Below are positions 8,412 through 18,534 of a stretch of DNA of 51,137 nucleotides, piece by piece; positions within the stretch are counted from its first letter, which is position 1; every line of letters begins with the position of its first letter. Position numbers and translations under genes: made by a program. The notes below the pieces were generated by a model. It searched no databases. It was not told where the DNA came from and worked only from the letters and a program-made list of their open reading frames with translations. Origin of the DNA: an uncultured Geobacter sp. (GTDB lineage: Bacteria; Desulfobacterota; Desulfuromonadia; Geobacterales; DSM-12255); contig CALMBF010000004.1 in NCBI GenBank assembly GCA_937860145.1, positions 1 to 51,137 on the forward strand, in the 5' to 3' direction.

Positions 8412-10889
8412 ATGGTTAATCTTACTATAGACGACAAACAGATAGCGGTTGAGCGTGACGCCACCATTTACGATGCAGCCAAGGCTGCCGGAATCAGGAT
8501 ACCGATACTCTGCCATGACAAGAAGCTGCACCCGTTCGGCGGGTGTCGCATGTGTCTGATTGAGGTCGAGCAGATGAAGGGCCGGCTCATCCCGGCCTGC
8601 ACGACACCGGTGTCAGAGGGTATGATCGTCCGCACCATGACCGACGAGATCATCAAGGCAAGGAAGCTGGTCCTCGAGCTCCTCCTGCTCAAGCATCCCC
8701 TTGACTGCCCCGTGTGCGACGCCGCCGGCGACTGCGATCTGCAGAATCTCACCTACGAGTACAAGGTTAACAGCAACAATTTCACCGACGAAAAATTCCA
8801 CTGGGAGATCGACTATGACAACCCGCTGATCGAGCGGGACCAGAATCGCTGCATCCACTGCGGCAAGTGCGCCCGCATCTGCGACGAGATCGTCTCCTTT
8901 GGTGCCTACTCCTTTGTCAACAGGGGCATCGAGGCTAAGATCGGGACTCCCTTCGACGGTCCCTTGAGCTGCGAATACTGCGGCTCCTGCATCTCCGTCT
9001 GCCCGGTCGGCGCACTGATCGCCAAGCCGTTCAAGTTCAAGGCCAGGTGGTGGGCTCTGAACAAGGTCAAGTCCGTCTGCTCCTACTGCGGTACCGGTTG
9101 CCAGCTGACGTTGGGCGTGAAGGACAACAAGGTGCTGACGACGATCTATGACGAGGACCAGGGATTCCACAACGGCCAGCTCTGTGGTCGGGGTCGCTTC
9201 GGTTACCAGTTCGTCAACAGTGACCAGCGCCTGACGACCCCTCTCGTGCGCAAGAACGGTTCTCTGGTGCCGGCAAGCTGGGAGGAGGCTCTGGAGCTGG
9301 TCACCGCCAAGCTCAAGGAAGCCAAGCAGAGCGACCCTGCATCGGTCGCCGCCCTGGCAACCCCCCGTCTTACCAACGAGGAGCTGTTCCTCTTCAGGAA
9401 ACTCTTCAGGGATGTCATCGGGACTGACAGCATCGACCACTCGGCCGGTTACGCCCACAAGGCTCTGACCGCCGGCCTGAAGGAGAGCCTCGGCATAACC
9501 GCATCACCGTCGGTGATCTCCGATATCCATAAGAGCAATCTTCTCCTCGTGGTGAAGACCGACGCCTACGAAACCCACCCGGTCATTGGCTTCGAGATCA
9601 ACCTTGGCGTGAAACGCAAGGATATCGACCTGCGTATCATCTCCGACAAGAAGGGCAAGCTCGCCAAGCTTCCGAAAGCTGTTACGTACCTCCACAAGCC
9701 CGCCTCAGAGCTGCTCCTGGTCAACGCCCTCGCCAAGGTGATCATTGACGAGAACCTGGCCAATGCCGACGCCCAGACCCTGCCGGGGATGGACGCGCTC
9801 CGGTCTCTTCTTTCCGGTATCAGCCTTGCTGACGTGGCTGCGGTTACCGGCGTTGCGGTGGAATCGATCAGGGAGCTTGCCACGGCCTACGCCAAGACGG
9901 AAAAAGCACTCATCATCATGCCGACAGGCATTGCCTATCCTGGCCACGGCAAGGAACTCGCCCAGGCCCTGACCAATCTGGCGCTGCTCACCGGCAAGAT
10001 CGGCAAGGAGGGGAGCGGCATCCTGGTCCTCGGCGAGAAGAACAACAGCCAGGGGGCTGCCGACCTGGGTATCCATCCGATTGCAAACGGCAGGGATGCT
10101 GCAGCAATCATCGATGGTTGCGCCAGCGGTTCGGTCAAACTGCTCTACATCGCCGGTGAAAACCCCGTCGTGTCGTACCCCGACAGGGCAAAAACTGAGA
10201 AGTCGCTCGAAGCTGCCCCCTTTGTCGTTGTGCAGGATCTTTTCCTCACCGAAACAGCCCGGATGGCGGATGTCGTCCTTCCCGTCAAGTCCTTTGCCGA
10301 GAAGTGCGGTACCTTTACCAGTGTTGGCCGTCATGTACAGAGAATCAGAAAGGCCATCAGTGCCGTCGGCGAGTCGCGGAGTGATCGGGAAATCCTCGCT
10401 GAGCTCGTTTCCAAGATATCCGGTGAGAAATTTGAAGCCGACTCGGCAACACTTTTCAAGCAGATCGATTGCTATGCTACCGTCGACTACGCCGCGCTCG
10501 GCGACACGGGAGCGATCTACCCCGTTGCCGTCAAACCACAGCTGGTTGCCGCGGCAGGGTCTGCTCCTGCAGCGGAGGAAGGCAAGTTTGCACTCCTGAC
10601 CGGCAGCGCCCTCTACCACTCTGGAACCATGTCCCTGTACGGCGTGGGTCCGCTGCTTGTCTGTCCTGAGCAGTACATCGAGCTGAGCCGTACCGATGCC
10701 GGCAAGCTTGGTGTGGTCGAGGGGGACAAACTCAAGGTGAAATCCGCTTCGGGTGAACTGACCCTGCCCGTCAAGGTAGGCCTCCGCATGCCCGAAGGAG
10801 TTGTCTTCTCGCCGTATCATTTTGCGTCCGCCTCCATCAACAGCATTGCAAGCGGTAAGCCCGTTACCTGGGTAAGCTTAAGCAAATAG
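8412..10889 (+). CDS. nuoG: NADH-quinone oxidoreductase subunit G
   Basis: NuoG is the largest peripheral-arm subunit and carries the electron wire from NuoF toward NuoI. The 825-residue protein starts with a [2Fe-2S] domain (Cys34, Cys45, Cys48, Cys63). Next come the His-ligated N5 cluster (His95, Cys99, Cys102, Cys108) and two ferredoxin motifs (CIHCGKCARIC and CEYCGSCISVCP). A molybdopterin-oxidoreductase-like region follows, beginning with CSYCGTGCQ, the N7-type [4Fe-4S] site. The two ferredoxin-type motifs are more than E. coli NuoG carries. No molybdopterin function is expected. It lies 41 bp after nuoF. Confidence 0.95.
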   Translation: MVNLTIDDKQIAVERDATIYDAAKAAGIRIPILCHDKKLHPFGGCRMCLIEVEQMKGRLIPACTTPVSEGMIVRTMTDEIIKARKLVLELLLLKHPLDCPVCDAAGDCDLQNLTYEYKVNSNNFTDEKFHWEIDYDNPLIERDQNRCIHCGKCARICDEIVSFGAYSFVNRGIEAKIGTPFDGPLSCEYCGSCISVCPVGALIAKPFKFKARWWALNKVKSVCSYCGTGCQLTLGVKDNKVLTTIYDEDQGFHNGQLCGRGRFGYQFVNSDQRLTTPLVRKNGSLVPASWEEALELVTAKLKEAKQSDPASVAALATPRLTNEELFLFRKLFRDVIGTDSIDHSAGYAHKALTAGLKESLGITASPSVISDIHKSNLLLVVKTDAYETHPVIGFEINLGVKRKDIDLRIISDKKGKLAKLPKAVTYLHKPASELLLVNALAKVIIDENLANADAQTLPGMDALRSLLSGISLADVAAVTGVAVESIRELATAYAKTEKALIIMPTGIAYPGHGKELAQALTNLALLTGKIGKEGSGILVLGEKNNSQGAADLGIHPIANGRDAAAIIDGCASGSVKLLYIAGENPVVSYPDRAKTEKSLEAAPFVVVQDLFLTETARMADVVLPVKSFAEKCGTFTSVGRHVQRIRKAISAVGESRSDREILAELVSKISGEKFEADSATLFKQIDCYATVDYAALGDTGAIYPVAVKPQLVAAAGSAPAAEEGKFALLTGSALYHSGTMSLYGVGPLLVCPEQYIELSRTDAGKLGVVEGDKLKVKSASGELTLPVKVGLRMPEGVVFSPYHFASASINSIASGKPVTWVSLSK

Positions 10890-10928
10890 ACAGCCGTACA
10901 AACTTCTTGAAGAGGAGAAGAAACTAGC

Positions 10929-11975
10929 ATGGAAATAATGGGACTGCCGCTCATATACTACGGAGCCATGATTCTCAAGGTACTACTGGCGTTCGTGTTT
11001 GTCCTCCTGACCGTGGCCTACGCAACGTATGCCGAGAGAAAGATAATCGGTCACATGCAGGTACGGATCGGTCCCAACCGGACCGGCCCCATGGGACTTC
11101 TCCAACCGATTGCCGACGGCATCAAGCTCTTCTTCAAAGAAGAGATCATTCCTGCGCAAGCGAGCAAATTTGCCTTCGTACTTGCTCCGCTGGTTGCCCT
11201 TATCCCGGCCTTCATCTCTTTCGCCGTCATCCCCTTCGGTGACACCTTCGAGATCGCAGGGTACAAGGTTCCGCTGCAGATAGCAGCCTATGCCGACCAG
11301 GCCGGCAAGGTTTTCGACCTCAACATCGGTGTGCTCTACATCCTGGCGATGGCGTCCCTCGGTGTGTATGGTATCGTGCTCGCCGGCTGGTCCTCGAACA
11401 GCAAGTACTCGCTGCTCGGCGGTCTGCGTGCCTCCGCCCAGATGATTTCCTACGAACTGGCTGCCGGCCTGGCGATAGTCTGCGTGTTCATGGTCTCCGA
11501 GTCGCTCTCCCTGCAGCAGATTGTCTCTGATCAGGGCGGCCTGTTCGGCTGGTACATCTTCCGCACGCCCTTTACCTTCGTTGCCGGCATTATCTTCTTC
11601 ATCTGCTCCCTCGCAGAAATCAACCGGACCCCCTTTGACCTCCCCGAGGCGGAGACGGAGCTCGTATCGGGTTTCTGTACCGAGTACTCAAGCATGAAGT
11701 ACGCCATGTTCTTTATGGCGGAATACGCCAACATGGTTACAGTCTGCGCTGTTACCACCACCCTGTTCCTGGGCGGATGGCACGGCCCGCTGCCCCCGGT
11801 CCTCAATTTCATCGCCAAGGTCTATATCCTGATGTTCGTCTGCATGTGGGTGCGTGCCACCTATCCTCGCTACCGGTACGACCAGTTGATGAAGCTCGGC
11901 TGGAAGGTGTTCCTGCCGACGACCCTCTTCCTGATCGTTGGCAACGCATTCTGGATTACACTGTTTCAGAAGTAA
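10929..11975 (+). CDS. nuoH: NADH-quinone oxidoreductase subunit H
   Basis: NuoH (ND1) is the 348-residue membrane subunit that forms the quinone entry channel and the heel of complex I. It has about eight hydrophobic helices. The conserved TYAERKIIGHMQVRIGPNR stretch spans roughly residues 33-51. The cytosolic loop EINRTPFDLPEAETELV (around residues 230-246) carries the acidic residues that couple quinone chemistry to proton pumping. A GAGGAGAAG precedes the ATG. Confidence 0.97.
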   Translation: MEIMGLPLIYYGAMILKVLLAFVFVLLTVAYATYAERKIIGHMQVRIGPNRTGPMGLLQPIADGIKLFFKEEIIPAQASKFAFVLAPLVALIPAFISFAVIPFGDTFEIAGYKVPLQIAAYADQAGKVFDLNIGVLYILAMASLGVYGIVLAGWSSNSKYSLLGGLRASAQMISYELAAGLAIVCVFMVSESLSLQQIVSDQGGLFGWYIFRTPFTFVAGIIFFICSLAEINRTPFDLPEAETELVSGFCTEYSSMKYAMFFMAEYANMVTVCAVTTTLFLGGWHGPLPPVLNFIAKVYILMFVCMWVRATYPRYRYDQLMKLGWKVFLPTTLFLIVGNAFWITLFQK

Positions 11976-12024
11976 TTATACAAGTATATCACCTACTGAC
12001 TGAATCCGTAGAGAGGATACGCAA

Positions 12025-12423
12025 ATGATAGCACCCCTTATCAAAGGTCTGCAAATAACGCTGAAGCACCTTTTCAAGAAACCGATAACTCTCATGTATC
12101 CTGAAGAGAAACCGGTCGTGGCCCCGAATTTCCGTGGTCTGCACACTCTCAAGGTGTCCCACGACAAGGCGAAATGCGTTGCCTGTTACCTCTGCCCGAC
12201 CGTCTGCCCCGCAAAGTGCATCACCGTCGAGGCAGGTGAGGATGCGAAGCACGATAAGTTTGCCGCCAAATATGAAATCGATCTGCTGCGCTGCATTTTC
12301 TGCGGCTACTGCGTGGAAGCCTGCCCGGTCGATGCCCTGGGGATGACCCAGACATTCGAACTCGCCAATTACAAACGTTCGGATTTCGTCTTTACCAAAG
12401 AACGTCTGTTAGAAAAGAAATAA
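12025..12423 (+). CDS. nuoI: NADH-quinone oxidoreductase subunit I
   Basis: NuoI carries the N6a and N6b [4Fe-4S] clusters that feed N2. Two canonical ferredoxin motifs are present, CVACYLCPTVCP near residue 50 and CIFCGYCVEACP near residue 90. At 132 residues it is at the short end of the family, lacking the longer C-terminal tail of some homologues, but all eight ligands are present. It sits in its usual place between nuoH and nuoJ. Confidence 0.96.
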   Translation: MIAPLIKGLQITLKHLFKKPITLMYPEEKPVVAPNFRGLHTLKVSHDKAKCVACYLCPTVCPAKCITVEAGEDAKHDKFAAKYEIDLLRCIFCGYCVEACPVDALGMTQTFELANYKRSDFVFTKERLLEKK

Positions 12424-12433
12424 AGGAGCAGCA

Positions 12434-12937
12434 ATGGAAACCTTGTTTTTCAGCATCGTGGCCGCAGTCGCCATCCTGATGAGCATCCTGGTTATCAGGT
12501 GCAAAAACCCGATCAACAGCGCCCTCTCCTTGATCATGACATTCTTCTGTCTTGCGACTCTGTATGTCATGCTCGAAGCACCGTTCATGGCTGCCATTCA
12601 GGTCATCGTGTACGCCGGCGCCATCATGGTCCTGATCGTTTTCGTCATCATGCTGCTCAATATACGCACCGAGTCCGGGCGCAGAACGCAGCATGCCCTT
12701 TTCCTCGGCGCAGCAACAGGGCTCTTCCTTCTTTTCCAGACATGGTATCTCCTGAGCAGAAGTTCACTCACCGGGACGAAGGGGCCGATCGATTCTGCTG
12801 CACTTGCACGGTTCGGTCATACCGAACTGATCGGTCAGTCGCTCTTCACTGAATTCCTGCTGCCGTTCGAGATCACCTCCATACTGCTTCTCGTAGCAAT
12901 TGTGGGTGCAGTTGTGCTTGCCAAGAAAAAACTGTAA
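12434..12937 (+). CDS. nuoJ: NADH-quinone oxidoreductase subunit J
   Basis: NuoJ (ND6) is a 167-residue membrane subunit with five hydrophobic helices. The third helix region VIVYAGAIMVLIVFVIML includes the family signature and the pi-bulge segment that rotates during the catalytic cycle. An AAAGGAG Shine-Dalgarno lies close before the ATG, only 10 bp after the nuoI stop. Confidence 0.96.
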   Translation: METLFFSIVAAVAILMSILVIRCKNPINSALSLIMTFFCLATLYVMLEAPFMAAIQVIVYAGAIMVLIVFVIMLLNIRTESGRRTQHALFLGAATGLFLLFQTWYLLSRSSLTGTKGPIDSAALARFGHTELIGQSLFTEFLLPFEITSILLLVAIVGAVVLAKKKL

Positions 12938-12955
12938 GAGTCAGGAGATATAACC

Positions 12956-13258
12956 ATGGTTTCCCTTCACAGCTATCTGATACTGAGCGCAATCCTCTTC
13001 TCCATCGGAACGATCGGTGTACTGACGCGGCGTAACGCGATAGTCATCTTCATGTGTATCGAAATGATGCTCAATGCGGTGAACCTCACGTTTATCGCCT
13101 TCTCCAAGTTCCTGGGTAACCTGGACGGCCAGATTTTCGTCTTCTTCGTCATGACTGTCGCCGCCGCGGAAGCTGCTGTCGGTCTGGCTCTCATGATCGC
13201 CTTCTTCAAGAATCGCGAGTCCATCGACGTAGAAGACCTGAACCTGATGAAGTGGTAG
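12956..13258 (+). CDS. nuoK: NADH-quinone oxidoreductase subunit K
   Basis: NuoK (ND4L) is a 100-residue three-helix membrane subunit of complex I. Its second helix has the conserved glutamate in [12 protein letters not shown] (around residue 36), and the third helix has [16 protein letters not shown] with the second key glutamate. Both belong to the first proton-transfer path. It has an AGGAG Shine-Dalgarno and lies 18 bp after nuoJ. Confidence 0.97.
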   Translation: MVSLHSYLILSAILFSIGTIGVLTRRNAIVIFMCIEMMLNAVNLTFIAFSKFLGNLDGQIFVFFVMTVAAAEAAVGLALMIAFFKNRESIDVEDLNLMKW

Positions 13259-13303
13259 TCAGGTACTGCTGCACAACGAATCATTTCACTCAAGGAGTCT
13301 GGA

Positions 13304-15298
13304 ATGCTTGACAATGTTTGGCTCATACCACTGTTCCCCCTGATCGGTTTCCTGATCAACGGCTTTTTCGGCAAGAAGATCAAGAATGAGGCGGTAATCG
13401 GCGGGATCGGCACACTGATGATCTTCTGCTCGTTCCTCGTATCGTGCGGAATACTGATGCAGCTCATCGGTCTCCCCGCGGAACAGCGTGTATTCGAGAA
13501 GGTAATATTCCCGTGGATCCATGCGGGTAACTTCAAGGCGGACATGGCATTTCTGGTCGATCCCCTTTCGGCTGTCATGATCATGGTCGTTACCGGTGTC
13601 GGTACGTTGATCCACCTCTACTCCATCGGTTACATGCATGGGGAGGAAGGCTTCTACCGTTTCTTCGCCTATCTGAACCTCTTCTGCATGTCCATGCTCC
13701 TCCTCGTTCTCGGCGCCAACATGCTGGTCATGTTCATCGGTTGGGAGGGTGTCGGTCTCTGTTCCTACCTCCTCATCGGCTACTACTTCGAGAAGAAATC
13801 CGCCGGCGACGCTGCAAAGAAAGCATTCGTCATGAACAGGGTCGGTGACTTCGGCTTCCTTATCGGCCTCTTCACGCTCTTCTGGTGGCTCGGGAGCAAC
13901 CACAACATCTGGACCATCAACTTCATGGAGATCAAGGCCGCTTCCCACTTTCTCCCCTACGGTGGCGTGGTCACCGTGGCGACCCTCTGCTTCTTCCTCG
14001 GTGCAACCGGTAAGTCGGCTCAGATACCCCTCTACACCTGGTTGCCTGACGCCATGGAAGGCCCGACCCCCGTTTCCGCCCTCATCCACGCTGCAACCAT
14101 GGTTACCGCCGGTGTCTACATGATCGGCCGGATGAGCTTCGTCTTTATCAAGGCCCCGGAGACCATGCTCGTCGTTGCCGTGGTCGGTGCAGCTACCGCG
14201 ATTTTCGCTGCCACCATCGGTACGGCACAGAATGACATCAAGCGGGTACTTGCTTACTCGACCGTCTCCCAGCTCGGTTTCATGTTCCTTGCCATGGGGG
14301 TCGGTGCCTTCGGTGCCGGCATCTTCCACCTCATGACCCACGCATTCTTCAAGGCCTGTCTCTTCCTCGGGTCGGGATCCGTTATTCACGCCATGCACCA
14401 TGCCCTGCACCACGGCCATCTGCACGATGACCCCCAGGATATGCGCAACATGGGTGGTCTGAAGAAGTACATGCCGATAACATTCCTGACGTTCCTCGTT
14501 TCTACTATCGCCATTGCCGGTATCCCGGGTTTCTCGGGCTTCTTCTCCAAGGACGAAATCCTCTGGCAGGCATTCGCCAACCCCTACCACGGCAGCGTCA
14601 ATATCGTTCTCTGGGGGATTGGTTGCATCGCCGCCCTGTTTACCGCTTTCTACATGTTCCGTCTCGTGTTCATGACGTTCTTTGGCGAATGCCGCATCAA
14701 TCCGAAGGTTAAGGACCACCTCCATGAGTCTCCCCTTGTCATTACCATCCCCCTCATGGTTCTCGGTTTCCTTGCAGTCTTTGGCGGTTATTTGGGTATG
14801 CCCAAACTCATGGGAATGCTTCCCAACTACCTCGAACACTGGCTCGACCCGGTCTTCGAACTCGCCAACGAGTATGGCAAGCAGTACGCCCATACCGGTG
14901 CCCACCACTCCCATGCCCTCGAATGGGGCCTCATGGGTGGGTCGGTCGTGATTGCGGTAATCGGTATCACCATAGCCTTCACCCTGTACATGGCGAACAA
15001 GTCGCTCCCCGAGAAATTTACCACCGCGTTCCCCGCACTTCACCGTGCCGTGTTCAACAAGTGGTACATCGACGAGCTCTACGACTTCCTGTTCGTCAAT
15101 CCGTGCAAATCCCTCGGCAATCTCCTTTGGAAAGGGTTTGACGTTGTCATCGTTGACGGGATCGTCAACGGGGTGGCCAAGCTGGTGATGGCATTTTCCG
15201 CCGGTCTCAAGGGGCTGCAGTCCGGTTATGTTCACAATTACGCAATGGGCATGACCCTTGGCGTTGTTGTCATTATCGCATTCTACGTATTCCGTTAA
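13304..15298 (+). CDS. nuoL: NADH-quinone oxidoreductase subunit L
   Basis: NuoL (ND5) is the distal antiporter-like proton-pumping subunit. The 664-residue protein has about 14-16 transmembrane helices, the conserved FIGWEGVGLCSYLLIG segment, TWLPDAMEGPTPVSALIHA with the channel residues, and a long C-terminal lateral helix with a terminal anchor. The histidine-rich loop HAMHHALHHGHLHDD (around residues 363-378) is typical of NuoL. An AAGGAG precedes the ATG at 13304. Confidence 0.97.
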   Translation: MLDNVWLIPLFPLIGFLINGFFGKKIKNEAVIGGIGTLMIFCSFLVSCGILMQLIGLPAEQRVFEKVIFPWIHAGNFKADMAFLVDPLSAVMIMVVTGVGTLIHLYSIGYMHGEEGFYRFFAYLNLFCMSMLLLVLGANMLVMFIGWEGVGLCSYLLIGYYFEKKSAGDAAKKAFVMNRVGDFGFLIGLFTLFWWLGSNHNIWTINFMEIKAASHFLPYGGVVTVATLCFFLGATGKSAQIPLYTWLPDAMEGPTPVSALIHAATMVTAGVYMIGRMSFVFIKAPETMLVVAVVGAATAIFAATIGTAQNDIKRVLAYSTVSQLGFMFLAMGVGAFGAGIFHLMTHAFFKACLFLGSGSVIHAMHHALHHGHLHDDPQDMRNMGGLKKYMPITFLTFLVSTIAIAGIPGFSGFFSKDEILWQAFANPYHGSVNIVLWGIGCIAALFTAFYMFRLVFMTFFGECRINPKVKDHLHESPLVITIPLMVLGFLAVFGGYLGMPKLMGMLPNYLEHWLDPVFELANEYGKQYAHTGAHHSHALEWGLMGGSVVIAVIGITIAFTLYMANKSLPEKFTTAFPALHRAVFNKWYIDELYDFLFVNPCKSLGNLLWKGFDVVIVDGIVNGVAKLVMAFSAGLKGLQSGYVHNYAMGMTLGVVVIIAFYVFR

Positions 15299-15336
15299 TA
15301 GACTTTGACTGTTGAGTTCATAAAGGAGCAGATTCA

Positions 15337-16929
15337 ATGAACGAAGTTATCCTGAGCCTGATAACCTTTCTACCGCTGCTGGGTGTTTTCCTGCTGCTGT
15401 TCATCCCCAAGGAGAATCACGGCCTTTTGAGAGGGTTTACTCTTGCGGTGACACTGGTGACATTTGTCCTGTCACTGCCGCTGGTCTCCGGGTTCGTCAC
15501 GAATGCCGACTACCAGTTCGTCCAGAATATTCCCTGGATACAGGCCGGCCCCTTCAAGATGAACTACCACGTCGGTATTGACGGCATCAGCCTCTGGCTG
15601 GTCATGCTGACGACCTTCATCATGCCGATTGCCGTCCTTTCCACCTGGACGGCGGTCGAGGAGAAGGTGAAAGGGTACATGGCGTGTCTGCTCCTGCTCC
15701 AGGTGGGGATGATCGGTGCATTCATCTCCCTCGACCTTTTCCTCTTCTACATCTTCTGGGAAGTCATGCTGATCCCGATGTATTTCATTATCGGCATCTG
15801 GGGCGGCAAGAACAGGATCTACGCCGCAGTCAAGTTCTTCATCTACACCATGGTCGGTTCGCTCCTCATGCTTGTGGCTATCATCGCCCTGTACTTCAAG
15901 GGGCTGAATGCCGGCGCCACCGATTTCAGCCTCATGAATTTCTTCTCCCTGAATCTAGACCCTGTAACCCAGACATGGATGTTCCTGGCATTCGCCCTTG
16001 CCTTTGCCATCAAGGTTCCCATGTTCCCGCTGCACACCTGGTTGCCTGATGCCCACACCGAAGCACCCACTGCGGGCTCCGTCATCCTTGCCGCCGTTCT
16101 GCTCAAGATGGGTACCTACGGTTATGTCCGCTTTGCCATGCCGCTCTTCCCGAACGCCGTGGCACAGTTCACCCCCCTCATTGCCACCCTCTCCGTTATC
16201 GGCGTCATCTACGCCTCACTGGTAGCCATGGTGCAGGAAGATGTGAAGAAACTGGTTGCCTACTCGTCGGTCGCTCACCTAGGCTTCGTCATGCTGGGTG
16301 TCTTCGCTCTCAACCAGATGGGCCTACAGGGCGGCATGCTGCAGATGCTCAACCACGGTGTTTCCACCGGCGCACTCTTCCTTATCGTCGGTTTCATCTA
16401 TGAACGTCGCCATACTCGTCTGATTACCGATTTCGGCGGTCTTGCCAAGCAGATGCCTGTCTTTGCCACTATCTTCATGATCGTCACCTTCTCGTCCATC
16501 GGTCTGCCGGGCACGAATGGTTTTGTCGGCGAATTCCTCGTCCTCATCGGTGCATTCGAGAGTTCCCTCCGCTGGTGGGCGATCGTGGCTTCCAGTGGCG
16601 TCATCCTCTCCGCGGTATACATGCTCTGGATGTTCCAGAGGGTGATGTTCGGCAAACTCGACAATCCGAAGAACCAGAAACTGCAGGACCTGAACGGTCG
16701 CGAGATCGCCACCATGGTTCCGCTCATCTTCCTGATCTTCTTCATGGGGCTGTATCCCGCACCCTTTACCTCGACCATGGCCCCGGCACTGGACAAGGTA
16801 ATCAAACAGAGCAGGATTCAACCTGCCACCGCAGCAGCGCAGCCCGTAGCGGTGCCGGTACTCCCCGGTGCGCCTGCAGTTGCCCCTGAAGGGGGCCCTG
16901 CCGGCCATCCTGCTGTTGAACCGAAATAG
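15337..16929 (+). CDS. nuoM: NADH-quinone oxidoreductase subunit M
   Basis: NuoM (ND4) is the second antiporter-like proton-pumping subunit. The 530-residue protein has 14 hydrophobic helices, the FYIFWEVMLIPMYFIIG segment with the key glutamate, and TWLPDAHTEAPTAGSVILA. The last 40 or so residues form an Ala/Pro/Val-rich tail beyond the final helix, which is unusual in length and probably disordered. An AAAGGAG Shine-Dalgarno precedes the ATG. Confidence 0.97.
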   Translation: MNEVILSLITFLPLLGVFLLLFIPKENHGLLRGFTLAVTLVTFVLSLPLVSGFVTNADYQFVQNIPWIQAGPFKMNYHVGIDGISLWLVMLTTFIMPIAVLSTWTAVEEKVKGYMACLLLLQVGMIGAFISLDLFLFYIFWEVMLIPMYFIIGIWGGKNRIYAAVKFFIYTMVGSLLMLVAIIALYFKGLNAGATDFSLMNFFSLNLDPVTQTWMFLAFALAFAIKVPMFPLHTWLPDAHTEAPTAGSVILAAVLLKMGTYGYVRFAMPLFPNAVAQFTPLIATLSVIGVIYASLVAMVQEDVKKLVAYSSVAHLGFVMLGVFALNQMGLQGGMLQMLNHGVSTGALFLIVGFIYERRHTRLITDFGGLAKQMPVFATIFMIVTFSSIGLPGTNGFVGEFLVLIGAFESSLRWWAIVASSGVILSAVYMLWMFQRVMFGKLDNPKNQKLQDLNGREIATMVPLIFLIFFMGLYPAPFTSTMAPALDKVIKQSRIQPATAAAQPVAVPVLPGAPAVAPEGGPAGHPAVEPK

Positions 16930-16962
16930 AGTTGACCGCTAAATAGATACTGGAGGAAATTG

Positions 16963-18414
16963 ATGGAAACAATTGCAATCCCAGCGATAAATATGTCTGT
17001 AATCGCTCCGGAGATGATTCTGTCAGTCGTGGCAATGGCACTGCTGCTGATCAATGTCTTTGTCAGGGGTGAACAGAAGGGTTATCTCGGTTATCTCAGC
17101 ATAGCCGGTATTCTGGTAACCCTCTACTCGCTGACTGTCGGCTGGGGCTCCCCACAGGATGGCTTCGGTGGGTCGGTTGTGCAAGATAACTTTGCAATCT
17201 TCTTCAAGGGGATTTTCCTTGTCTCGGCAGCACTGAGCATTCTCATCACTGACCAGTACCTGCAGCGTGAAGAGTGCAATCAGGGCGAGATCTACCCGCT
17301 CATGCTCTTTGCCACTGTCGGCATGATGCTCATGGCTTCGGGTACCGACCTGATGACCATTTTCCTCGGCCTTGAGGTTCTTTCTGTCTCTCTCTACGTT
17401 CTTGCCGGCTTCAACCGTGCAAGCATCAGGTCAAACGAGGCCGGATTGAAGTACTTCCTCCTCGGGGCGTTTTCGACCGGTTTCCTCCTCTACGGCATGG
17501 CGCTCACCTACGGTGCAACGGGAACTACCAAGGTAGCAAAAATCGCCGCAGCGGCACAGAGCGGCATGGTCTCCTCGAACCTCATGCTCATCGCCGGGAT
17601 GCTGCTCATGGCAACGGGGTTTGCCTTCAAGGTAGCGGCTGCACCGTTCCACATGTGGACGCCTGATGTCTACGAGGGCGCACCGACTCCGGTCACCGCC
17701 TTCATGTCGGTCGGCCCCAAGGCTGCAGGTTTCGCCGCGTTCCTGCGCGTCTTCCTCGTCGCGCTGCCGGTGTTCAAGGCTGACTGGGCATCCCTGGTCT
17801 GGATTCTTGCCGTCCTGACGATGACCGCCGGTAATATCACCGCTCTCTACCAGCAGAACATCAAGAGAATGCTGGCCTACTCATCCATTGCCCACGCCGG
17901 TTACATCCTGGTCGGATTTACCGCTGGTAACGCAGTAAGCACAGCCGGTATCCTTTTCTACATGCTCAGCTACGCTTTCATGAATATCGGTGCCTTTGCC
18001 GTTATCGTGCTGGTAGGCAAGAAGGGGGAGGCGAACAACAACCTCTCCGACTACGCCGGATTCGGCTACAAGCACCCTGCCCTTGGTATTGCCATGTGCG
18101 TGTTTCTCTTCTCCCTTGCAGGAATTCCTCCTGCAGCAGGTTTTGTCGGCAAGTTCTATCTCTTCTCCGGCGCAATCCAGGCCGGCTACATCTGGCTCGC
18201 AATCATCGGTGTTCTCAACAGCGCCGCATCGGTCTACTACTACCTGCGTGTCATGGTGTACATGTACTTCAAGGAGCCGACCGAGGACTTCGCCTGGGTC
18301 AAGCTCTCCCCTGCCTTCGTCATCTGCCTGATCATCGCCATTGCCGGCGTCATGATCCCCGGTGTTGTCCCCAGTACGATTCTCGAACTGGCACAAAAAG
18401 CAATACTGATGTAA
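16963..18414 (+). CDS. nuoN: NADH-quinone oxidoreductase subunit N
   Basis: NuoN (ND2) is the third antiporter-like proton-pumping subunit and closes the operon. The 483-residue protein has about 14 helices, the FLGLEVLSVSLYVLAGF segment with the conserved glutamate, and HMWTPDVYEGAPTPVTAF. A TTG lies in frame just before, but the ATG at 16963 is preceded by GGAGG at an ideal spacing of 6. A strong intrinsic terminator follows within 25 bp. Confidence 0.97.
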   Translation: METIAIPAINMSVIAPEMILSVVAMALLLINVFVRGEQKGYLGYLSIAGILVTLYSLTVGWGSPQDGFGGSVVQDNFAIFFKGIFLVSAALSILITDQYLQREECNQGEIYPLMLFATVGMMLMASGTDLMTIFLGLEVLSVSLYVLAGFNRASIRSNEAGLKYFLLGAFSTGFLLYGMALTYGATGTTKVAKIAAAAQSGMVSSNLMLIAGMLLMATGFAFKVAAAPFHMWTPDVYEGAPTPVTAFMSVGPKAAGFAAFLRVFLVALPVFKADWASLVWILAVLTMTAGNITALYQQNIKRMLAYSSIAHAGYILVGFTAGNAVSTAGILFYMLSYAFMNIGAFAVIVLVGKKGEANNNLSDYAGFGYKHPALGIAMCVFLFSLAGIPPAAGFVGKFYLFSGAIQAGYIWLAIIGVLNSAASVYYYLRVMVYMYFKEPTEDFAWVKLSPAFVICLIIAIAGVMIPGVVPSTILELAQKAILM

Positions 18415-18437
18415 TGCTGAAACGGTACTGAATCATG

Positions 18438-18469
18438 AACCCTTCTTCCTTCTGGCAGAAGGGTTTTTT
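18438..18469 (+). terminator. Intrinsic terminator of the nuo operon
   Basis: AACCCTTCT (18438-18446) pairs perfectly with AGAAGGGTT (18457-18465), giving a 9-bp stem with a 10-base loop that runs into six Ts. Confidence 0.9.
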
Positions 18470-18470
18470 A

Positions 18471-18499
18471 TTGCCTGACAGGGGAAAGGGGGGTATGTT
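18471..18499 (+). promoter_or_regulatory. Candidate promoter for the patatin-like gene
   Basis: TTGCCT (18471-18476) and TATGTT (18494-18499) are 17 bases apart, directly after the nuo terminator and 35 bases before the next start codon. Confidence 0.45.
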
Positions 18500-18534
18500 T
18501 GTACACATGACTCCCAGTCCACGACGAGATTTCA

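Noticed and set aside
13286-15337. Minus-strand frame of 683 residues across nuoL
   Set aside because: It is antisense to a highly conserved subunit and rich in charged, low-complexity residues; no ribosome site or motif.
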